A DNA stretch of 64,000 bases from Sepiola atlantica (GCA_963556195.1 OY744525.1:81264040-81328039); one strand, 5' to 3'; numbered from the stretch's first letter, positions 1-10,100 are shown. Notes: a model not told the origin generated them from the letters alone. Translations and numbers: made by a program.

Positions 1-7
1 GACAAGT

Positions 8-132
8 GCAGTTGGTAATTGCAAATTATTGTAACTAGTGGTTATCCTTAAAAAAGACAGTTTGTTGCCGTAAAACAACCTGTCCTTTTTCATGATAAAT
101 ACTAGCTACAATAATTTGCGATTGTCAACTGC
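8..132. repeat. 125-bp near-palindrome (fold-back)
   Basis: The left arm starts GCAGTTGGTAATTGC and the right arm ends GCGATTGTCAACTGC. The arms pair over about 58 bases with scattered mismatches around a loop near 67-76. It could be a palindromic MITE or a transcribed hairpin. No coding potential is visible. Confidence 0.6.
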
Positions 133-660
133 CCTTTTCAGAACAACCTTAATTTTCAGTCCTCCCAGCTGTATTCATCCTAATGTGAAATGTAAAAATT
201 GGTAACTTATAAAAAGGGATGTCTATAAATAATCTAATTAAAACCTATGCATTGGTGTTATTCCTGAGATTTTTTTTTACAAATTGGAAACTCTTTGTGT
301 AAGAGGTATATATTTTTATAAAAAGAGATGAGGGTTTGTGGTCCCATGTTGGGAAACCTTAAAATTGACATGTAGTCGAGGAGAGACCCCACAACAAAGT
401 TTTGGAAAGGAGCCTCCCAAGACCCTAACGCCGGTTAGGTTTATGTTGGTTATTAGCACACTCCTTCTATGAGGATTCGTAGCTTCCATGTTTGAAATTT
501 TAAAATTGACATATAGTATAGAGGAGGTCGGGGAGTCAAAGTTTCGGAGGGGCTTCAAACGCACTAGCTATGGCCAAATAAAATGTTCGTCGTTTTTCTT
601 TGTCTATTACAGTGTTGCTTAAGGCTGTAAGACTGACCTCCATGCGGAGGTAAATCTTAC
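133..660. other. No gene seen; weak internal duplication
   Basis: AT-rich sequence without a credible gene. Two related stretches near 355-420 and 498-560 share AAAATTGACAT followed by a purine-rich tract and AAGTTT, so they look like an old duplicated repeat. The minus-strand reading frame across them appears to be chance. Confidence 0.3.
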
Positions 661-662
661 AA

Positions 663-905
663 CCTTAGCCCTTTGGTTAGGAGCAAAGTGTATTTATGTT
701 CTCATACTACACTTCATCTTTTCTGCCTTGGGTCAGTGAATGAGGCAACCATTCTAGACTGAGGCAATTTTTATTTCCCAAGCCAGAGTGCCCCTTTTTG
801 GGGTGCTGGACCCCCCCCCCCCCCCCCTCCACCACCACATTAAAACCCTACCTTGTGTCTAACTCTGCCCTCATGGGGAGACAAGTAAATCAGGAGTGAC
901 CTCCA
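663..905 (+). mobile_element. U2-headed SINE, short subfamily, degraded
   Basis: The body carries the landmarks of the short subfamily in order: CATTCTAGAC, GAGGCAATTTTT, CAGAGTGCCCC, then CCTTGTGTCTAAC and a purine-rich end. The U2-like head near 680-715 is badly damaged. A long poly-C run at about 810-827 replaces the usual CCCC-T-GGGG stretch. Confidence 0.5.
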
Positions 906-2409
906 TACAACGCCCCTGCAGCAGTCAACGTCCGCCTACATAGTTTTGGAAATGTATTATTATTATTGTGATAGACGTGTTGTTTCTTCAACCCTTTTAC
1001 AATATCTCCATTTCTCCCCCCCCCCCCCCCGCTCTATTTATCAGCCATTCTACGTTCTGCCGGTTTCGTTCAGCGCCCCTCCCTTTAAAACCACAGAACA
1101 CTGAAAGTGGGTATGACAATTTTGATTCAATTCAACAGCTGATAACAAGTACCCTACCCAGTGTATTTGTTACTCATGTATCCCGAATAATCAGGCCCAC
1201 CCTACAACTCCAGACGTCTGGCCAAAAAGAAGGTTAGCTGTGCTGGAAATTCGACAACAGCCGATTAAACAGGTTCTAGGAACGCAGAGCCTCCTGAGAT
1301 AATAAAAAAAAAACAAGCTTATGTCAAAGTGCATACGTATGAATGAGAGAGAGGGGGGGGGGGGGGAGAGAAGAGATCTAACAATTTATGAGTTTCTGAA
1401 GAAAGAAAAGAGGTTGAGGAATGTTAGACGAGGTTGTTGTTATAGGGACCTCCAATTCGATCATTCACATCACTCCATTCGATAGTTAACAATGAAACTC
1501 GAATTTATCATCATAATATTTAGAGCATTTTTAAAGAAAAAACATTAAATCAACTCCTAATGATTTATTTTAAAAATATCCGTCTACAAAAATAATGTTA
1601 ATTTGAAACGAAAACATTGTTTACATTCTGGAAGCATTGAATCAACGCACTTTTAACGCAGCCATTTTTCAGCGCACCTGCTTAAAAAACATTATGAAAA
1701 ATCAATTAATGGCCAGATTTTCACAAAAATCTCAGTACTTATTGACTTTTAGATCAATTTAATTTTAAAAATGTTTGTTCGAAAAATATCTTATGGGGAA
1801 ATAGTTTTTGGTGCGTTTTAATTCACGGACAATTTACTAAAATAATCCCTTTAAAAACCAAAAAGAAAATACTGGTATGATTTCTCAGCGTCTTCACCTA
1901 TATATAAAATATAAAATGTCACCTGATTCGAATATATATATATATATATTAGAGCTCATAAAATGAATTTGGGGAAGTATATAAAAAATGCAATATTGTT
2001 ATGTTTGGATTTTTTTCTCTTTGATATATACTATAATCTGTAGAAGTAAAAGAAATCACACACAAATTTTTTTTAAAGAGATTTAAATTCCTTTAATTGA
2101 TATATTGCATTTTTATAACAAGATTAAATAAATATTAAATTAAACAAGATAAATAATTAAAACAGATGGAGCTTCGGCATAGAGGCTACAATATTGTGTT
2201 TTATGAAAAAAAATAACTACAGATTATTGTCGATTACCATGTTTAGAGAACGATTATATATATAAAAAAAATGGATATTTGTGGTTTATTTGTCTCCATT
2301 TTTGAACTCGATGAAGGTGTTTTTTCGTCCTCATAATCGTTAAGTAAATTCCATAGAATGGTCAATCATGATTAGGCATATCACGTGGCAGGGATTGTAA
2401 TGTCAAGAA
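906..2409. other. No gene seen; AT-rich spacer with homopolymers
   Basis: Contains a poly-C tract near 1015-1030, a poly-G tract near 1353-1366 inside an AG-rich run, and a short (TA)n near 1930-1948. A minor frame at 968-1237 shows no domain and contains the poly-C tract, so it is not called as a gene. Confidence 0.4.
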
Positions 2410-2632
2410 TTACCAAAAACAAATAAATAAAGACAAAGCTAAGCAGCAAATGTAGACTGTGGACAAAGAGACGAAACGATAAACCACATCATAAGTGAAT
2501 GCACCAAGATGCCTTAAAACGAATATAAAAATAAACATGACCGGGTTGGGAAGGTAGTTCACTGGAAACTGTGCAAAACGACTACACTTTGAAAATGCAG
2601 ACAAATAATACAGGCACGGTGCGGAGAGAGTA

Positions 2633-2845
2633 TTGGAAAATAAAAGGCATAAAAACCTGTGGGGCATGGAAATACAAACGGACAAATTCATCCAAGCAAG
2701 AAGACTGGATGCGATAATAGTCAACAAGAAGGAAAAAATTTGTAAAGTAGATTTGGCCGTCCCAGCAATTTACAGGGTGAAGCTGAAGAAGGCAGAAAAA
2801 CTAAGCAAATACATGGAGCTTGCCAGAGATCTGAAGGGAATGTGA
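2633..2845 (+). pseudogene. LINE polyprotein C-terminus (restriction-like endonuclease remnant)
   Basis: A 70-residue frame is the longest intact piece. It has an R-R-x-D-A-I-I-V segment and, about 13 residues later, K-V-D-L-A-V-P. This fits the RPD...D core of the PD-(D/E)XK-like endonuclease that follows the reverse transcriptase in R2/R4/NeSL-type LINEs. The upstream half (2440-2632) reads in a shifted frame and retains DETINHIISEC, the His-Cys half of the usual CCHC knuckle. The piece ends with the typical ELARDLKGM stop. Frameshifts upstream and absence of a reverse transcriptase mean it is dead. Confidence 0.6.
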
Positions 2846-3118
2846 AACATAAGGAAAAGTGTTACCAATAATTGTAGGAGCACTAGAAACAGTTCTGACC
2901 TCCCACCTCCCCTAAAATAAAAACGGAGAAATTAAAATGAAAGATAGGATTAACAGCATATACACCACGTAACAGATAAAAAGAACAGAAATATGTTTTT
3001 GAAATCCTAGAGTGCAGAAGCCAACCCACATAGCCAGGTGACACCAACAGACTACGGATAAGTTAAAATAAAATTGCATTACATTAACGCAGCTAGAAAT
3101 ATATATACAATATACTAA

Positions 3119-3412
3119 TCTGGTGTTACCAGAACAGGCTTCTGAAGATATCGGCTTCCTGATCCAGAATGCACCAAACATTGATGTGTTTTTGTTTCTT
3201 TTTCTCTTTGCAAAACTCAATCATGTTTTGCAAATACAAAACAAAAAACAACAATTTTCCTCCCTTCCCCCTTTCACTCAACTAAACACCATGAATAATA
3301 AATACTTGAACCTATAAAGAACTTGAAGCATAAAAACTTTCACCAAAATGACCGGATTTGGCATTAAATAACCCAAAGAGGGTCGATATGCCGTAAAACA
3401 AAACCAAACAAC
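3119..3412 (-). mobile_element. 294-bp retroposon insertion with ATACTAA target duplication
   Basis: ATACTAA occurs at both 3112-3118 and 3413-3419, and the LINE 3' UTR is continuous if the intervening 294 bp are removed. Read on the minus strand, the insert begins with a TTTTACGGCATATCGACCC-type sequence that recurs at 57917, 58200 and, more weakly, 39370-39420 and 37890-37915. A mobile family is therefore likely, but its class is unknown. Confidence 0.5.
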
Positions 3413-3615
3413 ATACTAAAACGTACCCAATGGAATAGAGAGTGTTAGGGTAGATATATAGTGGCGGTAAAATGTGCTGACATCAAGATCGGGTGGTACC
3501 ACAGAAAATGATTGTCAAGTGTCTGGGAGGATGGAAAAACTAAAGAGGAAAGCATCATCCAGCTCTCCTCTAGAAGGGCTCAGAGAGTACTAGATTCCAG
3601 AGGGGGCTTATTGTC

Positions 3616-3815
3616 CCTATTCATTTGCCTCCATATGAGGGAAGAGAGACACAAGGTCGTTTTCTGTCATGTGGGGAAAAACTCAGCTGCCCCAAAAAAG
3701 GAACACTTTGGATTGAGACAAAAATTTTAATTGCCTTAGTCTAGAAGGATTTTTGTTCACTGACTGAGGATAGATAGAACAGATACTACACTTTGATCCT
3801 AACCAAAAGGAGGAA
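3616..3815 (-). mobile_element. U2-headed SINE, short subfamily, with target duplication
   Basis: On the minus strand the head reads GATCAAAGTGTAGTATCTGT, matching the U2 snRNA branch-point-recognition region. It is followed by TCTAGACTAAGGCAATT, the CCTTTTTTGGGG motif and a GACCTTGTGTCTCTC terminus. CTTATTGTC flanks it at 3607-3615 and 3816-3824. The insertion sits in the 3' UTR of the surrounding LINE. Confidence 0.65.
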
Positions 3816-3940
3816 CTTATTGTCACTAAAAAATCCCAGAAAAAAACATCGGTCACTATCAGAGAGAATCCAATGGTGAACAGCTGTTGCGAGAATGCAA
3901 GGTGATTTGCAATGGCGATCGAAAGTAGCACAGAGTATTG

Positions 3941-4281
3941 ATTTACTCCTCTCCAGGAGTTAGGCACAAGGCCAGTTTTTATCTTACTCCCACAAGTAAG
4001 ATGTGACCCAAGGTCGGGTCGGGAAAGTGGGGTTTAAAAATTGCCTGGGCAGCCCCGTTGGCATTCCCCAGTAGGGGCGCCTCAGGCAGTAAGCAATAAA
4101 CTTACTCCTCCCCAAAGAGGGGAGGCGAAGCCTGGGAGGGTGGACCTCCTAAAACTGCACAGGACAGACCCATAGACAGGCGTAAATCAAGCCCCGAAGG
4201 CCAAGACAATACCAGTCTATGGGGTGCAGTATCCATCAGAACAGATACTACACTTTGATCTTAGCCAAAAGGCCAAGGAAG
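3941..4281 (-). mobile_element. U2-headed SINE, long subfamily, with 16-bp target duplication
   Basis: This is the clearest copy. Flanks at 3925-3940 and 4282-4297 match GTAGCACAGAGTAYTG with one difference. The minus-strand 5' end contains GGCCTTTTGGCTAAGATC and continues through AAAGTGTAGTATCTGTTC, so about 38 nt of U2 snRNA are recognisable. The body carries a CCATAGACTGGTATTG block, a palindrome of GGCTT...GGGGAGG type, and the GACCTTGTGTCACAT-like end. A close plus-strand relative lies at 19615-19942. Confidence 0.7.
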
Positions 4282-4418
4282 GTAGCACAGAGTACTGTAA
4301 ATCTGGGGAGACTTGTTGTCACTCACACTCCAGGGCACACCACCTGTTTTCACGGGTGAGCGACCACTTGCGACTCATGCGGAAAACTTCTAGTGAATAA
4401 GAAATAATAATAATAATT

Positions 4419-5010
4419 GTAGTGGAAGCATCGGTTTGTACCACACAAAATGGTCGTGAATGGTCAAGGAGGATGGAAAAACTGAGAAGAGAGGACAGCA
4501 AAGAATGCCGAAGTCTTGGGGAGGCTTATTGCCACTTACACTTCTTATCTTATTTTATCTGTCCCGTAGTCTGGATGACCTTTGGGGCGCCAAAGATGAC
4601 CCGGCAACCACCTTTCTCTAGCCATCCCGATTTTCTGCCTTTCTGAGTGTGCTACTCAGTGTTAGTCCTGTCCGCTCTCGGATGTTGAACTCCCACCTCT
4701 TTCTTTGTTTGCCACCTCCTTCTTTCTCCCTGTACAGTTACTTGCAGGATTGTTTTTATGAGACCTGGTGATCATGTGACATGGCCGTAGCACTTGATTT
4801 TCCTCTTTTTTACAATGGTCAAACTTCAGAGAAAGCCAAAAGGCGTTATTAGCGAGAAATCAATGATAAACGTTCATTGCGATAACGCAAAGTCATTTAC
4901 AACGATTATCGAGAAACATGTACAGTGCTGGAAATCTGTGGAGACTTGTTGTCACTCAGACTCCAGAGAAAAACACTATTCATTGCCAGTGAGCAATCAG
5001 TTATAATGAC
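4419..5010 (+). mobile_element. LINE 3' UTR copy, disrupted
   Basis: Starts with GGTTTGTACCACACAAAATGG and repeats the landmarks of the other copies: AGGATGGAAAAACTGAG, then TGGAAATCTGTGGAGACTTG and TTGTCACTCAGACTCCAGAG. The middle (about 4545-4850) is foreign and includes a GC-richer segment around 4560-4640 of unknown origin. Confidence 0.45.
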
Positions 5011-5089
5011 ACATACTAAAAAAAACCCTTAGTGGGCAAATAATAATAGACGGATTACTGCCGCTAAAAACAGCACTAAGGTGAACAAT

Positions 5090-5990
5090 ATGGAGAGCTG
5101 CGAAACAGGAAAGAAAAAGAGAAAAAAACAAAGTGGGAAGAGCAGCAGCTACATGGGCGATTTATAAGACTGATGAAAGAAATAGTACATATAAATACAT
5201 GGACATGGTTATGGAAACAACGCTTGAACAAGGAAAAAGGAATCACTACTGACACTTACACAAAACAATGCAATCAAAACCAACAACATAAAAGACAGGA
5301 CAAGACTCAGGAAAACAGTAAATATAGACTCTGTAGACGAAACAGTAAACCTCATCATAAGTGAATGCAGCAAACTAGTTCAAAATGAATATAAAAACAG
5401 ATATGATTGGGTTGGAAAGGTAATGCACTGGGAACTGTGCAAATAACTGCACTTTGAACACACATACAAATGGTACAGGCATAAACCAGAGACAGTATTG
5501 GAAAATGAATGTAGTAAAAATCTTCTAGAACATGGAAATACAAAGGGACAAAGTCATCCAAGCAAGAAGACCGGATGTGATAATAGTCAACAAGAAGGAA
5601 ACAAAATGCAAAATTATATATTTCTCTGTCCCAGTAGATTAAGAGGGTGAAGATCAAAATGACAGAAAAATAAAGCAAATACATGGAGCTTGCTAAAGAG
5701 CTGAAGGGGATGTGAAACACAAAGAAAACTACAGTAATACTAATGATTGTAGGAGTACTAGGAACAGTTCTGAAAAACCTGAAAAAAGATTAGGAGTAAT
5801 TAGAATCAAAGGAAGGATGGACAGCATACAAAACACAGCGCTGATGAAAACAGCAGGAATATTAGTAAAAATCTTTGAGTGCAGAAACCAACCCACATAA
5901 CCAAGTGATGCTGACCAACCACAAGTAATTGAAATAGAATAATACTGTGTAAATAAGACCACAAAATTATAAGAAGAACATTACATGGAC
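5090..5990 (+). mobile_element. LINE C-terminus and 3' UTR, second copy
   Basis: Aligns by eye to 2440-3100. The frame at about 5295-5440 reads VDETVNLIISECSKLVQNEY then WVGKVMHWELCK, the region after the zinc-knuckle in the LINE polyprotein. The endonuclease part (5500-5720) is frameshifted. A following frame at 5712-5900 continues the C-terminal tail. The 3' UTR carries GAAACCAACCCACATAACCA, as in the first copy. Confidence 0.55.
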
Positions 5991-6421
5991 CCAAAGGAAC
6001 TAAAACTACCAGGGTATATATATGTGTATTTGCGTTTATTGGTATTTGGTTCTGAGATGGCCGCCTGAGAATCAGATTATGCTGTGTCAGATGTTTAGAG
6101 AGGGAAGGATTTTCTATGATTGTCATCTTTTAAAGTGAGTTTTTTTTTTCGTGTTTTTTGACTTGTCGTCCTTCTTACCTTTTTTGCCCACCTTTCTTCT
6201 CGTTTTGTGTTGGGATAATGTGCTTGTTTTTTTCATTATTGATTGATCGTCTCTGAAGAGCAGCCGGTAGATCAAAAACTAATTTTTTTCTTACCGAGTT
6301 GCAAAATGCAAGTAAGACAAAGAAAAAAAAATTCAGGCATTTGTCGAAATAAAGTAACAAAAAAATAAAAACATATAAAAAAAGTATGATTGTGGACTGA
6401 TTTATTCATTTATTTTGGTCA
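5991..6421. other. No gene seen
   Basis: AT-rich, with several T-runs around 6140-6190 and 6250-6290. No recognisable domain or repeat end apart from similarity of its left edge to LINE 3' UTR sequence. Confidence 0.3.
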
Positions 6422-6568
6422 TTGGAATGCAACCATATATATATATATAATTCGGTTCAGACAGAATTGAAATTACAACATATTTATCTATATCCATTCC
6501 AAGAGTTCAATATCAAAAACAGTTTAGGTGTACGATCGTTTCTGAGACGAACAGTCTTTATTAATTCC

Positions 6569-6620
<52 letters not shown>
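6422..6620 (-). mobile_element. Truncated hammerhead-type repeat with (TA)n on both sides
   Basis: On the minus strand GTTCGTCTCAGAAACGATCG and then TACACC occur near 6527-6552. This is the 3' half of the hammerhead-like core seen at 14557-14605. About 80 nt further is a (TA)n run at 6435-6449. A longer (TA)n at 6572-6620 replaces the 5' part. The same 3' half recurs at about 14890-14925, again shortly upstream of a (TA)n tract. Confidence 0.4.
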
Positions 6621-6622
<2 letters not shown>

Positions 6623-6800
6623 GCAATCCAACAAAAGATATAAGCGTCAACTAATATCTTATAATTAGTGAAACATCCGGATAAAAACTGAAGCTCAATA
6701 TACTGGATAGAGCATTAATATTATAATATAAAATGAAGTAATAAAATAAGGTGTCAATCAAATTTTATTAGAATTCAAAGTTCAAGCAAAGTATCCTTAA

Positions 6801-6847
6801 GTCCTTAGCTCATGTGTTTTCAAAGATAATTCTTCTCTTCAGAGGAC
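6801..6847 (-). ncRNA. Hammerhead ribozyme-like motif, left arm
   Basis: Minus-strand copy of the motif at 7717-7763, with the same 47-nt length. It has stem I GTCCT with AGGAC, the core CTGAAGA and GAAA, and stem II GAAGA-ATTA-TCTTT. The region between GAAA and the predicted cleavage site reads ACACATGAGCTA here instead of ACTCATGAGCTA, which breaks a palindrome. Confidence 0.45.
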
Positions 6848-7716
6848 CATTACCGCAGTTATACTACTACAGGTAATAAAATTATGCTTTGAAAATATAT
6901 AAAATTATATACACAAATACATAAAAATACATAACATCAAACATATCAACCCAAAAACATTCTTTTTGTTGAATCCATACAGTCCATCCAGTTCATACAA
7001 ATTGAGAAGCATAATCAGGAAAGACATTTCTCCAAGTTAAATCCGAATTGAGCAAAATAAGACTGAACAGGGAACATCTAATCTGGGTGGGGTGGATGGC
7101 AGGGTTGTATGTTGCTTTCTTTGTTGAGCCCATCAAGCAGGCTTAAACAGGAAGTAACACAGACATAATTTCAGATCTATTAAAGTCATTCTGAGATGTA
7201 GACAATTTAATATCGCCTTCTGTTCGTTAGGGATTTGTCATGTCTGGTTGAATCGCTGGGGAGAGAAGATTACTTATTTTTTTCGCTCTGCTGGCAAGAT
7301 GCGACGGGGATTCAGTCTTATTTTGCTCAATTCGGATTTAACGGGTTTTCTAATTAAACAACGAACTTTGATTTGACTTGGGTTGCACATGTCGGGATTT
7401 TGGAACTTTGATTGGACTTTTTGTATTATTTGATTTATTTATCATTAACATTGAATATGGACACATTTCGCGACTGGATAACTTTGCCAGCCCCTTCAAT
7501 TTCACGTATATGGACTGCTGTTTATAACTTGGAGGAATGTCTTTCCTGATTATGCTTCTCAATTTGTATGAACTGGATGGACTGTATGGATTCAACAAAA
7601 AGTATGTTTTTGGGTTGATATGTTTGATGTTATGTATTTTTATGTATTTGTGTATATAATTTTATATATTTTCAAAGCGTAATTTTATTACCTGTAGTAG
7701 TATAACTGCGGTAATG

Positions 7717-7763
7717 GTCCTCTGAAGAGAAGAATTATCTTTGAAAACTCATGAGCTAAGGAC
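7717..7763 (+). ncRNA. Hammerhead ribozyme-like motif, right arm
   Basis: Segments in order: GTCCT (stem I), CTGAAGA (core; position 7 is variable in hammerheads), GAAGA-ATTA-TCTTT (five-pair stem II), GAAA (core), A-CTCATGAG-C, TA (candidate cleavage dinucleotide), AGGAC (stem I). Every invariant core base appears present. CTCATGAG is self-complementary, so stem III may need a dimer, as described for mini-hammerheads of Penelope-like elements. The cleavage-site A rather than C is less usual. No folding was run. Confidence 0.5.
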
Positions 7764-7835
7764 TTAAGGATACTTTGCTTGAACTTTGAATTCTAATAAA
7801 ATTTGATTGACACCTTATTTTATTACTTCATTTTA

Positions 7836-7839
<4 letters not shown>

Positions 7840-7897
<58 letters not shown>
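7840..7897. repeat. (TA)n microsatellite
   Basis: Uninterrupted TA dinucleotide run directly after the right arm of the inverted repeat, about 80 nt downstream of the hammerhead-like motif. Confidence 0.95.
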
Positions 7898-7899
<2 letters not shown>

Positions 7900-7900
<1 letters not shown>

Positions 7901-8260
7901 AAATAGTGATGACATCAATATCGATTGGTACACACAATGGTCGTAAATGTCAAGGAGAATGGTAAGACCGAGGAGGGTGAGCTCCATCCAGACCTCCACT
8001 GGAATGGCAGGGAGAGTACTAGAACCGTGAGGAAGTTTATTGTTACTCAAATTCCAGAGAAAGACATCGGTCCTCATCAGCACGAAATTAATGGTAAACA
8101 ACTGTTGCGAGAACACAAAGTTATTTACAATGGTTAATGAAAGAAGCGGAGAGTACTGGAAATATCGGGAGACTTGTTGTCACTCAGACTCTAGGGAACA
8201 CCACCTGGTGATTCCTCGTGTGGAGAACTATTGAGTAGGAAATAATAACAATCATTTTTA
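7900..8260 (+). mobile_element. LINE 3' UTR copy, nearly complete
   Basis: Contains GATTGGTACACACAATGGTC, AGACCTCCACTGGAA, GGGAGAGTACTAGAACC, TTACTCAAATTCCAGAG, the AACTGTTGCGAGAAC block and a final GAGTAGGAAATAATAAC tail. It shows the uninterrupted order used to recognise the insertions at 3616-3815 and 3941-4281. The two small frames across it are not conserved in the other copies. Confidence 0.55.
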
Positions 8261-8503
8261 ACCTAGTACATAAAACAGGACATATCACACAAGATTTTTT
8301 AAATTATTTTAATTTTATAATTTTAAGAATGTAGTTTTAAATTTAACATTTCATTTATTTATCTGTACAAAGACGATCGATTTTGTTTCATGAAATATAC
8401 GCTTTAATTAAGTTTAGGTTTGTAGCACTGTTGAAATAAATACTGAAAATTGATACATAAAAAATTATATCTCCTTATAAAATTTTGTGGATACATGAAA
8501 TAG

Positions 8504-8558
<55 letters not shown>

Positions 8559-8569
8559 TTAGCTTCAAG
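8261..8569. repeat. AT-rich spacer with (TA)n at 8505-8554
   Basis: No gene seen. The TA run is uninterrupted over about 50 bp. Confidence 0.6.
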
Positions 8570-8858
8570 GGTTTCTATTTACATCCCTCACCGCTAGAAC
8601 GAAGTCAGAAAAAGGTCGTTTTTTAATGTAGGCAATTAAAAACATTATTGCTCCGTCTAGGATGAGCTCTCCTTCTTTGACTGAGAACAGAACAAATAAC
8701 CGTCCTAAAAAGTAATCAAATTTTGTTTATTCCATTCATCATTTTCAATCCTTTCTTAATATTCATCATCATTCAACTGCCAATCTATCCATCGCATTAA
8801 CTCTTATCATTGAGAATAAATAAATACAGATACTACAATTTGATCATAGCCCGAAAGA
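8570..8858 (-). mobile_element. U2-headed SINE, degraded and split
   Basis: Minus-strand body at 8570-8713 and head at 8826-8858 (ACAGATACTACAATTTGATC on the plus strand). About 100 bp of unrelated AT-rich sequence separates them and AAATAA occurs on both sides, so a later insertion may have split the copy. Confidence 0.4.
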
Positions 8859-9094
8859 AACCACAGGCGTCTGTTTATTCCGGTCGGTCGAAGTCCCAGT
8901 AACACTTCTTTTCATAGTGTGCCAAAGAGAAGTTGGGGAGGGGAGGGGGTAGTGTCGAGAAAGCAGCGGTCATGTTTTGAACTTGTTCCGGACAGTTGTC
9001 ATACCAGCCAATGTTTTGTACTTGGAATCATTTTGGCAACCTAGTGGCTGGCTTGACCACCAGACCTTTTTTTGTCAGAATGAAGTATAACTCG

Positions 9095-9345
9095 TCTCTG
9101 TCATGGTAGGTGCCCCCTTCCAGGTATTACCTCCTCTTTCGGGAGTGGGGATTGGTTTGTTGCCGATCATCAGCGGGGTTCCTACCGGGTATTACCGGCG
9201 GGTCTGTTTTTGTTTCTATTTTTGTACTCAGCCAGAGTGCTTCCATGGGGGTGGGTGGGGTGGGGTTGGGGACTACTCCGACTTCCGGCCTTGTGCCACA
9301 TCTTGCTTTGGCGGGAAGCAAGTAAATAAAAACAGGCATAGATGC
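9095..9345 (+). mobile_element. U2-SINE long-subfamily body, 5'-truncated
   Basis: Carries the body landmarks GGTATTACCTCCTC, GGGAGTGGGGATTGG, ACCGGCGGGTC and the end CGGCCTTGTGCCACATC followed by AAGTAAATAAA. The U2 head is absent. Overlapping small frames on both strands come from this GC-rich body. Confidence 0.45.
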
Positions 9346-10100
9346 GTAAAAACGGTCGATTCATTTCCAATTAAAACGCTCTTTTATCGTATATTGCCTT
9401 GATGGGGGGGGGGGGTCTTGAATTACTTAAAAGCAAAGTAAATATTATGAAATGTTGACAATATATGATGACATTGATTTTATGTCAAAAAGGTGGAAAA
9501 TGCCTTACGTAATTTATTAAATTAAATCTGAGACGATGATTGAAATGTGCGCGTCACAAGCGTTTAGCTTATTTTGTTCAAATTAGCTCAAATGTATCTT
9601 ATTGACCGCAGAATGAAACCGTAAACAATAGACTAACAAGAAAACGTGGACCGTAGTTGACCAATGACCAAAAGATGGAAAGAAGGTAATAGACAATTAA
9701 AAACTCGGACTTCAAATTCTGCCCCCCCCACCCCCACCCCACCATGGCGTCCAGATATCTTGGTGGTGTCCGGGGCCAACTCCTTAATTGTTTGCCCCAA
9801 AGACTCAAGTATAAGTCCTAGTACTGAGAAATATGAGAAAGAGAAATAGTTTGCACCACCCCAAAAAGGAAACAGCACATTTTGCACAATATTTTAAACG
9901 ATCTCATCATCGATTTAATGAGGAACATTTTAATATTCGAGTTAAAAACAATTTATTGAATGAGTTTTGATATTCTTCTAGTAGTAAAATGAAAACAAAT
10001 TAAATGCTTATTTTATTTGGTAGAGAATAATTACGTTAAAAATTACTATTAACGAATTACTTAACCATTTAGTTTTATTTAAAATAACTGTTTTTTTTCT
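9346..10100. other. No gene seen
   Basis: AT-rich spacer with a poly-G run near 9403 and a poly-C run near 9721. Short frames over the C-run on both strands show no domain. Confidence 0.35.

Larger units (their letters stand above)
2410..4418 (+). mobile_element. LINE 3' end with restriction-like endonuclease, interrupted by three insertions
   Basis: A degraded non-LTR retrotransposon tail. The C-terminal coding remnant is at 2440-2845. Its 3' UTR continues to about 3118, resumes at 3413, and ends at the AATAATAATAAT tail near 4400-4418. Three later elements interrupt it at 3119-3412, 3616-3815 and 3941-4281. Other copies lie at 4419-5010, 5090-5990, 7900-8260 and 62020-62600, and they show the uninterrupted order. 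The family resembles R2/R4/NeSL-type LINEs. The clade is inferred from remembered motifs only. Confidence 0.6.
6722..7843. repeat. 1.1-kb imperfect inverted repeat
   Basis: The left arm is 6722-7068 and the right arm 7312-7843, separated by a 243-bp centre. The arms match closely over about 340 bp. The right arm additionally contains about 190 bp (near 7343-7527) missing from the left arm, where the break joins TCTCCAAG directly to TTAAATCCG. This looks like a 5'-inverted retroelement copy or two head-to-head copies. Each arm carries a hammerhead-like motif. Confidence 0.7.

Noticed and set aside
3124..3160. Hammerhead core at CTGAAGA near 3141
   Set aside because: No GAAA at the right distance and no pairing arms.
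4242..4280. Functional U2 snRNA gene
   Set aside because: Only about 40 nt match, followed by unrelated SINE body and a target duplication. Sm site and 3' stem-loops of U2 are absent.
8060..8090. CTGATGA on the minus strand near 8073
   Set aside because: The other LINE copies lack it and no GAAA with a stem II follows.
9103..9402. Gly-rich frames on both strands
   Set aside because: They arise from the G-rich U2-SINE body and are broken in other copies.
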